Assembly (NCBI RefSeq): GCF_000419765.1
Contig: NZ_ATTQ01000006.1
Span: forward strand, 193,976-257,975
Source of the DNA: Rhizobium mongolense USDA 1844
GTDB taxonomy: Bacteria > Pseudomonadota > Alphaproteobacteria > Rhizobiales > Rhizobiaceae
Direction of reading: 5' to 3'
Length of the DNA: 64,000 nt
Positions 1 through 11,353 of this stretch are shown piece after piece; the stretch's first letter is position 1; every line of letters starts with the position of its first letter. A program made the translations under genes and the position numbers. The notes under the pieces were generated by a model that was not told where the DNA came from, did not search any database, and saw nothing but the letters and a program-made list of their open reading frames with translations.

Positions 1-2
1 GC

Positions 3-635
3 ACGTCGCTTTCGGCGCTGACCGGGCTCGCGCAGATACCGTTCTGCTACGACTATGCCGGGCGCGGCCCCTTCGACGAGCCGTCTGGCCGCGAAACCAA
101 GGGGTATGATGCCTTGTCGCGGCTCTACGAAACGTCCTCAGGCGATCATCTGTTGCTATGCGCTTCAGAAACCGACCTGCCGCGCTTCGACAAGGTCGAG
201 GGTATGAGGGGAATACTAGAGATGGCAGGATCGGATCGCGAGGCCCATCTCGCACGGGTTTTCATGACCGCGTCCGCGGAGACCTGGCGGCAACGGCTAC
301 ACGAAGCGGATATCGGCGTATCGATCTGCGAGAATATCGAAACGATCCGGAGCCGGAGTGCCCGCATTGCCGACGGTACGCCAGGAATTGATCGTGGCAG
401 CTATTCCTTCTCGATCTTCCCCAACCATCCGAGCGGGCACACCGTCACCCAGCTCGATCCCTTTGCCATTCGTACGACGGTCGGCAAGGTCACGGCCGTC
501 GCGCCGGCCGAGAAGTACGGAGCGTCCACACGCACCGTCCTGAAATCCCTAAACCATAGCGAGGCTGAGATCGAAAGGCTGATTGCTTGCGGGACGGTCA
601 GCGAGACATGGAGCGCGGAATATCTGCCGAGCTAG
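3..635 (+). CDS. CaiB/BaiF family CoA-transferase, C-terminal part (5' end outside window)
   Basis: The frame is open from the first bases of the window, so this is the last 210 or so residues of a longer protein. The opening segment TSLSALTGLAQIPFCYDYAG, followed by PFDEPSGRETKGYDALSRLY, is the pattern of class III CoA-transferases, enzymes that move coenzyme A between carboxylic acids such as carnitine, formate or bile acids. The remaining residues look like the family's small and linker domains. The catalytic aspartate lies upstream and cannot be seen. The substrate cannot be named. It is followed by 337 bases without a gene and then by a broken aminotransferase, so it may be the end of an eroded catabolic cluster. 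Confidence 0.75.
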   Translation, partial: TSLSALTGLAQIPFCYDYAGRGPFDEPSGRETKGYDALSRLYETSSGDHLLLCASETDLPRFDKVEGMRGILEMAGSDREAHLARVFMTASAETWRQRLHEADIGVSICENIETIRSRSARIADGTPGIDRGSYSFSIFPNHPSGHTVTQLDPFAIRTTVGKVTAVAPAEKYGASTRTVLKSLNHSEAEIERLIACGTVSETWSAEYLPS

Positions 636-972
636 CAAGCAATGGCGGCTTTGGACTCTGAGGAGAATACCGGAGGCGCCGAGGCGCCCGCCTGAGGCAA
701 TCAATTGCGCGCGGTTTGACAAATTCGACGCAATCGCCCACCAGCTACGACATCTGTGGCGGGGCCAGCCTTTCTCGAAACCATTGGAAGTGCCCACTTT
801 GGCAGCTTTAAAGCTACCCGCCCGTGTCCCAAAAGGTTCGGCTCCCGGCGAAACGCTTCGCGTCGGCCAAGAGGATAATGTCCATTATTTAGGCAATCGC
901 GGTGGCTAGAGCGACACCGTCTTTCATGCTCGATTATCCTACAGCTTAGCATTAAAGACGTGGAGAATTTTT
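636..972. other. Intergenic stretch without a supported gene
   Basis: Short open frames here have no recognisable domain and no ribosome binding site. A GC-rich repeat GGCGCCGAGGCGCC near 674-687 could fold into a small hairpin soon after the CoA-transferase stop. A plausible ribosome binding site (GGAG near 962) belongs to the aminotransferase start at 973. Confidence 0.4.
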
Positions 973-1800
973 ATGGTTGAACCAGCTCTCTCGCAACTGG
1001 AGACCGATGCCCTCCGTAACGACCGGTTTCATCTGATTCAGGCCGCCCCGGTAGCCGGAAGTATCGGTGCTGAAGCCCGCGAGCTCATCACTTCTTCCGA
1101 AGATGTCTTCGTCTTTGACCAGAGCGGCAGAAAACTGATCGACGGACCGGCAGGTATGTGGTGCATCAATGTCGGGCATCGCAACCAGGCCCTGGCCGAT
1201 ACATTGCACGACCAAGCGATGTCCCTGACCTACTCGACACCATGGTATACAAGTAACGCGCCCGCGGAGAAGCTTGCGCAGATGCTTGCGGAGCGGGCAC
1301 CGAGCGATCTCAACCATGTGTTTCTTACAACAGGCGGTTCTTCCGCGGTCGAAACAGCCATACGGCTCGTGCAGTTCTACAACAACGTACGCGGACAGCC
1401 GCAGAAGAAATTGCTGGTCTCCCGTCAAGGAAGCTACCATGGCTCGACCTACCTGACCGCATCGCTGAACGGCCGCCCACGGGATCACGACTGGATGGAT
1501 GGCGCAAGCGAACTCGTAAGAAAGTTGACTTGCCCCAATCCCTTCCACCGACCGGCCAACCTGTCAGTGGAGACCTTTGAAGATTTCCTCGTCGATGAGT
1601 TTCGCTCGCTCATTGCGCATGAGGGGGCTGGGCGAATCGCCGCTTTTGTTGCCGAACCGATTCAGGCAAGCGGCGGAGTCTTGATGTCGCCACCGAACTA
1701 TCTCAAGCGCATGCGCGCGCTCTGCGCAGAAAATGACATCCTCTTTATCGCGGATGAGGTCGTCACCGCCTTCGGACGGCTCGGCCACATTTTCGCATCG
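973..1800 (+). pseudogene. Class III aminotransferase, 3'-truncated
   Basis: About 275 residues match PLP-dependent class III aminotransferases (omega-transaminase type). Visible features are the N-terminal block around GMWCINVGHRN, the glycine/serine phosphate loop TTGGSSAVETAIRL, the SYHGSTYLT motif and the PLP-ring aspartate in FIADEVVTAFGR. The family normally continues for another 170 or so residues containing the catalytic lysine (TFAKG-type motif). Here homology stops just after GHIFAS and the frame runs about 70 bases into unrelated sequence, ending at 1872. That sequence is the antisense of a monooxygenase remnant. Without the Schiff-base lysine the product cannot be an active transaminase. 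The start at 973 has GGAG about 8 bases upstream. Confidence 0.8.
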
Positions 1801-2855
1801 GGGCCAAGCTTGTGCGCCACGAGATTGAGCGGGCGGGAGAGATCGAGCGAACCGATGGCGGGATCCGGCTGACTCCACGCGACCGTCTCCGCCGGGTCGG
1901 GGTCCGAAACGGGTGCGTCGATCCCGGCTCGGTCGATATAATCGTCGATATGGCGTTTGGCATTGTCGGAGGCTTCATCCCCAAAGCGAACATTTGCTTC
2001 GACATCGTCGGCGAACGAGAGGCGGCCGCCATCCGCAACGCCGGACAATCGCCCGAGAAGCACAATACCCTGGGCGCCGAGCGCCTGAAGGCTTATCGTG
2101 TGCTCCGACCCGAACACACCACGCGGCGGGATGCGTCCCGCAAGCCGAATGACCTCCTCTCGCCGCACGTCGAGAAGTCCGCTTTCCTCGAGCCAGATCA
2201 TGACGTCGCGCCCCCGGTAGCGCCGTGGGAGCCGCCCCGACGCGACGGGTCGCAAGGAAGACCGTCCGGCCCGCTTCCGCCAGTTCCTCCGCGATCTGGG
2301 CGCCTGATTGACCGCTTCCGACCACCAACACCGCTCCGCCGGGCAGATGGGCAGCGCTGCGATAGCCAGAAGCGTCGATCTGGCAAATGTCAGGCGGCAA
2401 CGCATCTGATGAGATCGGGCGCACAGGACAATTCAGGTTGCCGCTTGCGACGATCACGTTTCGCGCTCGAAGCGTGCCGTGCGAGGTGGTCAGCCGATAG
2501 GCGCCATTCTCCTGCGCGAGTTCGCTCACCGCAGTATCCGCTTCGATCGGCAGCCCATTTCTCCCGGCGAAGTCCTCAAGGAGAGCGACGAACTGGTCGC
2601 GCGTGTGGACACCATACGGATCCGGACCCTCGTAGCGGTCGCCGGGCATGACGGTCTGCACGTTGGGCGTATTCATACGAAAGGAATCCCACCGCTGCGT
2701 GCGCCAGGTCTGTCCTATGCGACCCCGCTCTAGGACGCTATGGTGCAGGCCCCTTCGTGCCAGCCGATAGCTGACGCCGAGGCCCGCCCAGCCGGCCCGA
2801 CGACGACAGCATCGAGAACATCGGCACTACCATTCAGTTGCCGCGATGATCTCAT
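1800..2855 (-). pseudogene. FAD-dependent monooxygenase remnant with two frameshifts
   Basis: Read on the minus strand from about 2855, the pieces join into one flavoprotein monooxygenase: DVLDAVVVG, then after a one-base slip near 2800 AGWAGLGVSYRLARRGLHHS and GQTWRTQRWDSFRMNTP, a second dinucleotide-binding motif VLVVGSGQSGAQIAEELAEA, and after a second slip near 2232 RLPRRYRGRDVMIWLEESG. The first glycine motif binds FAD and the second NADPH in Baeyer-Villiger/FMO-like enzymes. The C-terminal part is missing: similarity ends near 1800-1850, exactly where the opposing aminotransferase also ends. The gene is therefore dead by two frameshifts and a truncation. The natural substrate cannot be inferred. 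Confidence 0.75.
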
Positions 2856-3107
2856 GATCGGCATCCCCCAGCCATCCCCGCGCGGCATTAAGCCTTGTTC
2901 ATGGCAACGAGTCCAGCGTCGCGGATATCCGTCCGACTGGCGGATACAGCCGTTCCCCACCTGGTGGCCACATGTCCGCATTCGGCCGACTCATCATGGA
3001 AAGCCGCTCACAGATCAGGCCGCGACGGACAACGTGGGAGCAGAACACCGGTTACACTGAAGGCTGCATAGAAAAGGGTCATTCACCGCGCCGACGCCCG
3101 ATGGCAG
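2856..3107. other. Intergenic, no supported gene
   Basis: Lies upstream of the monooxygenase remnant and downstream of uvrB. Short frames are present on both strands but none has a domain, a good start site or a coding signature I recognise. Confidence 0.4.
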
Positions 3108-3130
3108 CATCCCGGACCGAAGCCGGGATG
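3108..3130 (-). terminator. Hairpin downstream of uvrB
   Basis: CATCCCGG, a 7-base loop, then CCGGGATG forms a perfect 8-bp stem starting 11 bases beyond the uvrB stop codon. No T-run follows, so it may be a terminator, an mRNA 3' end or part of a dispersed repeat. Confidence 0.45.
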
Positions 3131-3140
3131 GGGAGGAAGT

Positions 3141-6215
<3,075 letters not shown>

Positions 6216-6427
6216 GCGCGGAATATGGAGAGAGTCAGCGCTAAAGGGAAGAGGCAAAGAGTACAAAAGGGAAACGAATGAATTGTTCGGATTTGGTGAA
6301 TAGTGCCGATCAATTTTTTCCGGGCCATTTTTTTCCGGCCGTTGTCGGCGCGCACGGCTGCGCCACGTCCTTGCGTTGTAACGGGGGCATGTAACGGGCC
6401 TCCGGGGCGCCACGAAGGAGAGCAGAT
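6216..6427. promoter_or_regulatory. uvrB / reductase divergent promoter region
   Basis: The 212 bases separate the divergent starts of uvrB and the RibD-like gene. It is comparatively AT-rich between 6270 and 6340 and contains a short direct repeat, CCGGGCCATTTTTTTCCGG, in two imperfect parts near 6319-6341. I do not see a clean GTTC-N7-GTTC LexA box, the form used in alphaproteobacteria. Confidence 0.4.
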
Positions 6428-7087
6428 ATGAGAAAGATCATCACCGGTGCATTTGTCAGTCTCGACGGCGTCATGCAGGCCCCGGGCGGCCCGGACGAAG
6501 ATCCCGTCGGGGGCTTCAAGTACGGCGGCTGGGTTGCCCCTTATTTCGACGAGGCGATGGGAAAGTCCGTGGGCGAGATGTTCGCCCGGCCGTTCGATCT
6601 TCTGCTCGGACGCAAGACCTACGATATTTTCGCCGCGCATTGGCCCTATGTCGCTGCCGACGACCCGATCGGCCCGCTGTTCGACCGCATCACCAAATAT
6701 GTCGCGACCCGCAATCCAGACTTCAAGCTCAACTGGCAGAACAGCCAGGTGCTCGGCGCCGACGTGGTCGGCGCACTCACGACGCTGAAAAGCGGGGAGG
6801 GGCCGGATTTGCTGACTCAGGGCTCGACCGACCTTCTGCAGACCCTGTTCAGAAACGACCTGATCGATGAAATCAATGTTTTCTTCTTTCCGGTCGTGCT
6901 CGGGAAGGGCAAGAAATTGTTCGGCGACGGTACCTTTGCGGGCGCCCTGAAACTCGTCGGATCGAAGGTCTCCGGATCCGGTGTCATGATCAACAAATAC
7001 GTCCGCGACGGCGACGTCGTCACCGGCTCATTCGAATTCGAACAGCCGACCGCGGCGGAGCTTGAGCGGCGCAGGAACCTGAGCTGA
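6428..7087 (+). CDS. RibD C-terminal/dihydrofolate-reductase-like family protein
   Basis: The 219-residue protein begins [20 protein letters not shown] and carries [31 protein letters not shown] and the C-terminal [14 protein letters not shown] block. These are the signature segments of the YyaP/RibD_C family, which shares the dihydrofolate reductase fold and probably uses NADPH; real substrates are usually unknown. Start is supported by GAAGGAGAGCAG just upstream. It is a stand-alone gene, divergent from uvrB and followed by a transporter in the same direction. Confidence 0.85.
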   Translation: MRKIITGAFVSLDGVMQAPGGPDEDPVGGFKYGGWVAPYFDEAMGKSVGEMFARPFDLLLGRKTYDIFAAHWPYVAADDPIGPLFDRITKYVATRNPDFKLNWQNSQVLGADVVGALTTLKSGEGPDLLTQGSTDLLQTLFRNDLIDEINVFFFPVVLGKGKKLFGDGTFAGALKLVGSKVSGSGVMINKYVRDGDVVTGSFEFEQPTAAELERRRNLS

Positions 7088-7274
7088 GGCGAACGGGCGC
7101 GGCCGGCCAGGCCGGTGCTTTGTGGCGGTCAAACTGTCGCAGGCGCGGAACAAGGGCAGGAGTGCTGCCATTGTCCGGCGTTGCCATCCGGCAACCCCGG
7201 TTCCGGGCCAACCTCTCTTCGACGGCACCGGGACATTGCCCGCCTCGCCGCCGCTTTCGGACGGAGGAAGCATA

Positions 7275-8525
7275 ATGTCCGCATTGGAAAGCCTGCGGGC
7301 GCTCAGCCAGCAGCAGCGCAACACCGTCATTGCCAGCTATCTCGGCTGGACGCTCGATGCCTTCGATTTCTTCATTCTCGTGTTCGTTCTCAAGCATATC
7401 GCCGAGGAGTTCCACACCGACGTCCCGGCTGTTTCGGTGGCGATCTTCCTGACGCTTGCGATGCGGGTGGTGGGGGCGCTGATTTTCGGGCTTGCGGCCG
7501 ACAGGTTCGGGCGGCGCGTGACGCTGATGGCCGACGTGCTGCTCTATTCGCTGTTCGAATTCCTGACCGGATTCTCGACGGGCCTGACCATGTTCCTCGT
7601 GCTGCGCGCATTCTACGGCATCGCCATGGGCGGGGAATGGGGCGTCGGCGCCTCGCTGGTGATGGAGACCGTGCCGGAGGAGAGCCGCGGCATCGTCTCC
7701 GGCATCCTGCAGGCGGGCTATCCCTCCGGCTATCTCGTCGCCTCGATCGTCTTCTTCCTGCTCTTCCCGGTGATCGGTTGGCGCGGCATGTTCTTCGTCG
7801 GCGCGCTGCCGGCGCTTCTCGTGCTCTATATCCGCCGCAATGTCGCCGAAAGCCCGGTCTTCCTGAAGCGGCAGGCGCAGGGACGGCGGCCGTTCCTCAC
7901 CATCCTCACGAAAAACATTCCGCTGTTCGTCTGGTCGGTACTGCTGATGACGGCATTCAACTTTTTGAGCCACGGCACGCAGGACATCTACCCGACCTTC
8001 CTGGAAACGCAGCGCAACTACGACAGCTACACGACGGGCGCGATCGCCATCGTCTACAATATCGGCGCGATCTGCGGCGGGCTGTTCTTCGGCCAGCTAT
8101 CCCAGCGGATCGGACGGAAGCGGGCGATCGTCATCGCCGCGCTGCTTGCCGTGGCCGTTGCGCCGATCTGGGTCCATGCGCCGGGGCCGGTGCTGCTCGC
8201 CGTCGGCGCCTTCGTGATGCAGTTCTTCGTGCAGGGCGCCTGGGGCATCGTGCCGGTGCATCTCAACGAGCTGTCGCCCGACGAGGTGCGCGGCACCTTC
8301 CCCGGTTTCGCCTACCAGCTCGGCAACCTGCTTGCCTCCGGCAATGCCACGATGCAGGCGGAGCTCGCGGCGCGCTGGAACGGCGACTATGCGACGGCGC
8401 TGCTGATCGTCGCCAGCACGGTGGCGGTAGCCGTGGCACTTCTTTCCGGCTTCGGTTACGAGAAGAAGGACGTGCGTTTCGGCACGGAGGAGGCCGAAAC
8501 GCCGCAGGGCGTTTTGCACAGCTGA
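7275..8525 (+). CDS. MFS transporter of the metabolite:H+ symporter (MHS/lactate-sialate) type
   Basis: A 416-residue protein with about twelve hydrophobic segments. Diagnostic pieces are GWTLDAFDFFILVFVLKHIA, the loop-2 motif GLAADRFGRRVTL and the mid-protein GMFFVGALPALLVLYIRRNV, which together resemble sialate/lactate permeases (NanT, Jen1-like). Such proteins import small carboxylates with protons across the inner membrane. The ATG at 7275 is chosen because GGAGGAAG lies 5 bases upstream and the protein then starts at MSALESLRALSQQQRN; the frame extends upstream without protein character. The substrate is not determined by the context. Confidence 0.88.
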   Translation: MSALESLRALSQQQRNTVIASYLGWTLDAFDFFILVFVLKHIAEEFHTDVPAVSVAIFLTLAMRVVGALIFGLAADRFGRRVTLMADVLLYSLFEFLTGFSTGLTMFLVLRAFYGIAMGGEWGVGASLVMETVPEESRGIVSGILQAGYPSGYLVASIVFFLLFPVIGWRGMFFVGALPALLVLYIRRNVAESPVFLKRQAQGRRPFLTILTKNIPLFVWSVLLMTAFNFLSHGTQDIYPTFLETQRNYDSYTTGAIAIVYNIGAICGGLFFGQLSQRIGRKRAIVIAALLAVAVAPIWVHAPGPVLLAVGAFVMQFFVQGAWGIVPVHLNELSPDEVRGTFPGFAYQLGNLLASGNATMQAELAARWNGDYATALLIVASTVAVAVALLSGFGYEKKDVRFGTEEAETPQGVLHS

Positions 8526-8530
8526 ACGGC

Positions 8531-8562
8531 GAGGACCTGGCGCGATGTGCGCCGGGTTCCTC
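8531..8562 (+). terminator. Hairpin after the MFS gene
   Basis: GAGGACCTGGCGC and GCGCCGGGTTCCTC form a long imperfect stem around the 5-base loop GATGT, beginning 6 bases after the stop. A short mixed pyrimidine run follows, so it is a weak rho-independent candidate. Confidence 0.5.
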
Positions 8563-8650
8563 ATCGTCTTGCCACAGGCCCTTCTTAACCGCCCGACGCT
8601 AATGTTTTTCGCCCGGGAGGTCAGGTACTGCGTCCCGCCGCGAGGGTTTG

Positions 8651-8923
8651 ATGGCTTCCACCGACAATTTCGCTTTTCTGCTGCCGGTCATGATGCTGAC
8701 GTTCGGCTGCACGTTCCTGCTCGTCGCCCGGTTCGGATCGCGCGAAGCGCACCACGGCACGGCCGAAAATCTGGTCATTGTCTTCTCCTTCAAGCAGGCA
8801 TGCCAATCCATATCTCACGGCGATTTGGAATATATCGATCGCAACCTGTTAGTGTATTATGATGTATTGTTGGGTGGCTTGCGATGGGACGGGTTTTTGC
8901 GCCACAGGACCGCAGTATTTTAA
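8651..8923 (+). pseudogene. Possible 5' fragment of a membrane-anchored GGDEF protein
   Basis: The opening residues MASTDNFAFLLPVMMLTFGC and the following TFLLVARFGSREA resemble the first membrane helix of rhizobial diguanylate cyclases with a short N-terminal anchor. After about 35 residues the similarity ends and the remaining frame has no domain. No GGDEF domain is present in the rest of this 540-base gap. It may be an eroded gene start; a chance hydrophobic frame cannot be excluded. Confidence 0.3.
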
Positions 8924-9066
8924 TCGGGCGAACTTGCTCGCCAGGTATCAATCCTATGTAATCAACGCATGCTTTCAGTTGGTTTCAGTTGTATCCGCTT
9001 GGACTGTGAGGATTGTGTGCGATGACGTTCGAGTGGCGGAAAATGACGCACAAGGAGGGACATTCC

Positions 9067-9450
9067 ATGCTTTACGCCATCCTGGCCTATCACGAAGAGA
9101 AAGTGGTCGAATCCTGGACCAAAGAGGAGGATGCAGCGCTGATGAGCGAACTGCTCCAGGTCAATGATCGCCTCGTCGAGGAGAAGCATTTGGGACCGGC
9201 TGCGCGGCTTGGCCCGACGGGGCGCGCCGTGACCTTGCGGGGGACGGGTGCCGGCATGATCACCGACGGCCCCTTTGCTGAAACCAAGGAGCAATTGCTC
9301 GGCTTCTACGTCGTGGATTATCCAACGCTTGAGGCAGCCGTCGCCGCAGCGCGCGACCTGCGCCGTGCCAATCCCTCCGCAGTCTATGAAATCCGGCCGA
9401 TCTCGCTTTATCTCCCTGGTGCGCCACTGGCATCGCGGGACGAAGGTTAG
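9067..9450 (+). CDS. YCII-related (DGPF) domain protein
   Basis: 127 residues beginning MLYAILAYHEEKVVESW and containing the family motif ITDGPFAETKEQLLGFYVVD. The YciI/DGPF fold is a small ferredoxin-like domain of unclear function; family members are often encoded beside ECF sigma factors in Rhizobium, but no sigma factor gene lies here. Start is fixed by AAGGAGGGA 7 bases upstream. The next gene downstream, a DUF486 membrane protein, follows after 143 bases on the same strand. Confidence 0.88.
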   Translation: MLYAILAYHEEKVVESWTKEEDAALMSELLQVNDRLVEEKHLGPAARLGPTGRAVTLRGTGAGMITDGPFAETKEQLLGFYVVDYPTLEAAVAAARDLRRANPSAVYEIRPISLYLPGAPLASRDEG

Positions 9451-9593
9451 CGCCCGAGCTGTCGGCGGTGGCATTCGCACCGCTATACCGGCGTCTTCGG
9501 TGGGGAAGGGCTGCGGCATGTCGCCATGGCCCCTTGAGCCCTGGCCATTTGGAGATACAAGCTGGCGCCAGTTTTCTCCCATCGGATTCGCCC

Positions 9594-9947
9594 ATGTATT
9601 TTTCGCTAAGCCCCGCCGCCATCTGGCCTGTCGTCATGCTTTTCGCCTCCAACATCTTCATGACCTTTGCCTGGTATGGGCACCTGAAGCACAAGGGCAG
9701 TGCGATCGCCCTTGCCATCGTCGCGAGTTGGGGGATTGCCTTCTTCGAATACTGCCTGGCGGTGCCAGCGAACCGTATCGGCTCGGCGGTCTATACGACG
9801 GCGCAGTTGAAGACGATGCAGGAGGTGATCACGCTGATGGTCTTCTCCGGTTTTTCGGTTTTCTGGCTTGGCGAGAACCTGACCTGGAATCACGCCATCG
9901 GCTTTGCGCTGATCGCCGTCGGCGCCTCCTTCATCTTCCGCGCATGA
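9594..9947 (+). CDS. DUF486/DMT-family small membrane protein
   Basis: 117 residues with four predicted transmembrane helices: IWPVVMLFASNIFMTFAWYG, IALAIVASWGIAFFEYCLAV, MQEVITLMVFSGFSVFWLGE and HAIGFALIAVGASFIFRA. PANRIGS and the TAQLKTMQEVI loop are typical of DUF486 proteins, half-size relatives of EamA transporters that probably work as dimers. Start ATG at 9594 follows from the family N-terminus. Function unknown. Confidence 0.85.
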   Translation: MYFSLSPAAIWPVVMLFASNIFMTFAWYGHLKHKGSAIALAIVASWGIAFFEYCLAVPANRIGSAVYTTAQLKTMQEVITLMVFSGFSVFWLGENLTWNHAIGFALIAVGASFIFRA

Positions 9948-10057
9948 ACGCTACCTTTCTAATGGATTACAAATAGTCCATGTCGGGAAATTTACCGAAT
10001 TGCTGACGCATTTGGCTCGGAGGCTGTCACCATTCAGTGATCGGGAGGTGACCGGTC

Positions 10058-11311
10058 ATGAGCCTCTCTTTCCAGACGATGGCGGCGATCCGGTTTGGCT
10101 ATGGATTCCGACCGGGCGAGGCGCCGCCGCAGAACAAGGACCAGCTGTTTGGTCAGGTGAAGGACGCCGCGCTTCGCGCGCCGTCCTTTCCGGCCGGCGG
10201 CATCGATGGACGCCATCAGCAGATTGTCGATCTGCAGGAGCGGCTCCGGGAGCTGCGCCAGAGCGGCAGCGACGATGAGTTGCGCCGAAAAAGGCGCAAA
10301 GCGATCCAGAAGCAGGTGCAGCAGGGGTTCCAGCGCGACGCCAACGCGCGGCTGATGCAGGCCGTGCTTTCGCCGAACGGATTCTACGAGCGGCTTGCGA
10401 CCTTCTGGACCAATCATTTCTCGACGAGAGCGAACAAAAGCCTGCCGATGCGGATGATCGTGCCACTTTACGAGGCGGAGGCGATCCGGCCCAATATCGG
10501 CGGATCGTTCCGCGACCTGCTGCGGGTCGCGACGGAGCATCCGGCGATGCTCATCTATCTCGATCAGGCGCAATCGCAGGGGCCGGAATCGGCCCGCGGC
10601 ATGAAGCAGAAGAAGGGTCTCAACGAGAACCTCGGCCGCGAACTGCTGGAACTGCATACGCTGGGTGCGGGAAGTGGCTACACGCAGGCCGACGTGCGCG
10701 CCGCGGCGATGGTGCTGACCGGGCTGACAATCGATCGCAAGGAGATGGATGTGGCTTTCCGTCCCGGCATTTCGGAGCCCGGCAGACATACGGTTCTCGG
10801 TGTCAGCTATGGCGGCGCGAAACGGTCGCGGAAAGACTATCTGGCCCTGCTCGACGATCTCGCTGTCCACCCGAAGACGGCGCAGCATATCAGCCGCAAG
10901 CTCGCCGCTCACTTCGTCTCCGATCAGCCGCCGCAGGAGATGGTGACGGCGATTCGGATGGACGGCGACCTGACGGCCGTTTATGGCGCAATGCTCGACC
11001 ATCCCGCAGCGCGGCGCGACGAGGGCGCGAAGGCGCGCCAGCCGTTCGACTATGTAGTGACGGGCTTGAGGGCGCTGAACGCCGGCAGCGGCAACGGTAT
11101 TGCTGGCGACTTCATGAAGGCCGATCAGGAAGACGACGACGATGTGATGGCCCCGCCGAAGGACATGGCGGGACAGGACAATGCCATGGGCGGCGATACG
11201 GGCGCAATGGCGCCCGATCCTGTCAATGAAGTCCGATGCCCACGGAGGTATGCCTATTGCCTTCGCTCATGCCTGTGCTTGTCACCGGCATCCAGCCCGC
11301 CCCGGCATTGA
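10058..11311 (+). pseudogene. DUF1800 family protein, C-terminus replaced by half of a RIME repeat
   Basis: From MSLSFQTMAAIRFGYGF the protein follows the DUF1800 family well: FYERLATFWTNHFSTRANKS, HPAMLIYLDQAQSQGPESA, LNENLGRELLELHTLG and YTQADVRAAAMVLTGLT. The family usually ends with a further 80-100 residues containing a proline-rich PSPAGF-type segment. Here genuine sequence stops near 11232 and the last 25 residues are translated repeat DNA. DUF1800 proteins usually sit beside a DUF1501 gene, which is absent. GGGAGGTGA precedes the start. Probably non-functional, though the truncated product could still be made. Confidence 0.75.
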
Positions 11312-11335
11312 GCGCAGGGAGGCTCTCGTTGCGCC
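11259..11335. repeat. Half of a RIME-like palindromic element
   Basis: TCATGCCTGTGCTTGTCACC followed by GGCATCCAGC matches the left arm of the element seen complete at 33068-33230 (TCATGCCTTGTGCTCGTCAC, AGGCATCCA). The matching right arm is not present. It ends the DUF1800 reading frame and lies directly upstream of the convergent ABC transporter gene. Confidence 0.65.
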
Positions 11336-11353
11336 GACAAAGGAAGGCGGACT

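Noticed and set aside
583..909. 108-codon frame after the CoA-transferase
   Set aside because: It starts inside the CoA-transferase gene in another frame, has no ribosome binding site and no domain.
6216..6427. LexA box upstream of uvrB
   Set aside because: The closest sequence, GTTC followed by GGATTTG and GTGA, fails the second half of GTTC-N7-GTTC.
10032..10044. TTCAGTGATCGG before the DUF1800 gene, identical to part of the GST operator candidate
   Set aside because: The opposing ACTGAA arm is missing there, so the 12-base match is more likely chance than a shared regulator site.
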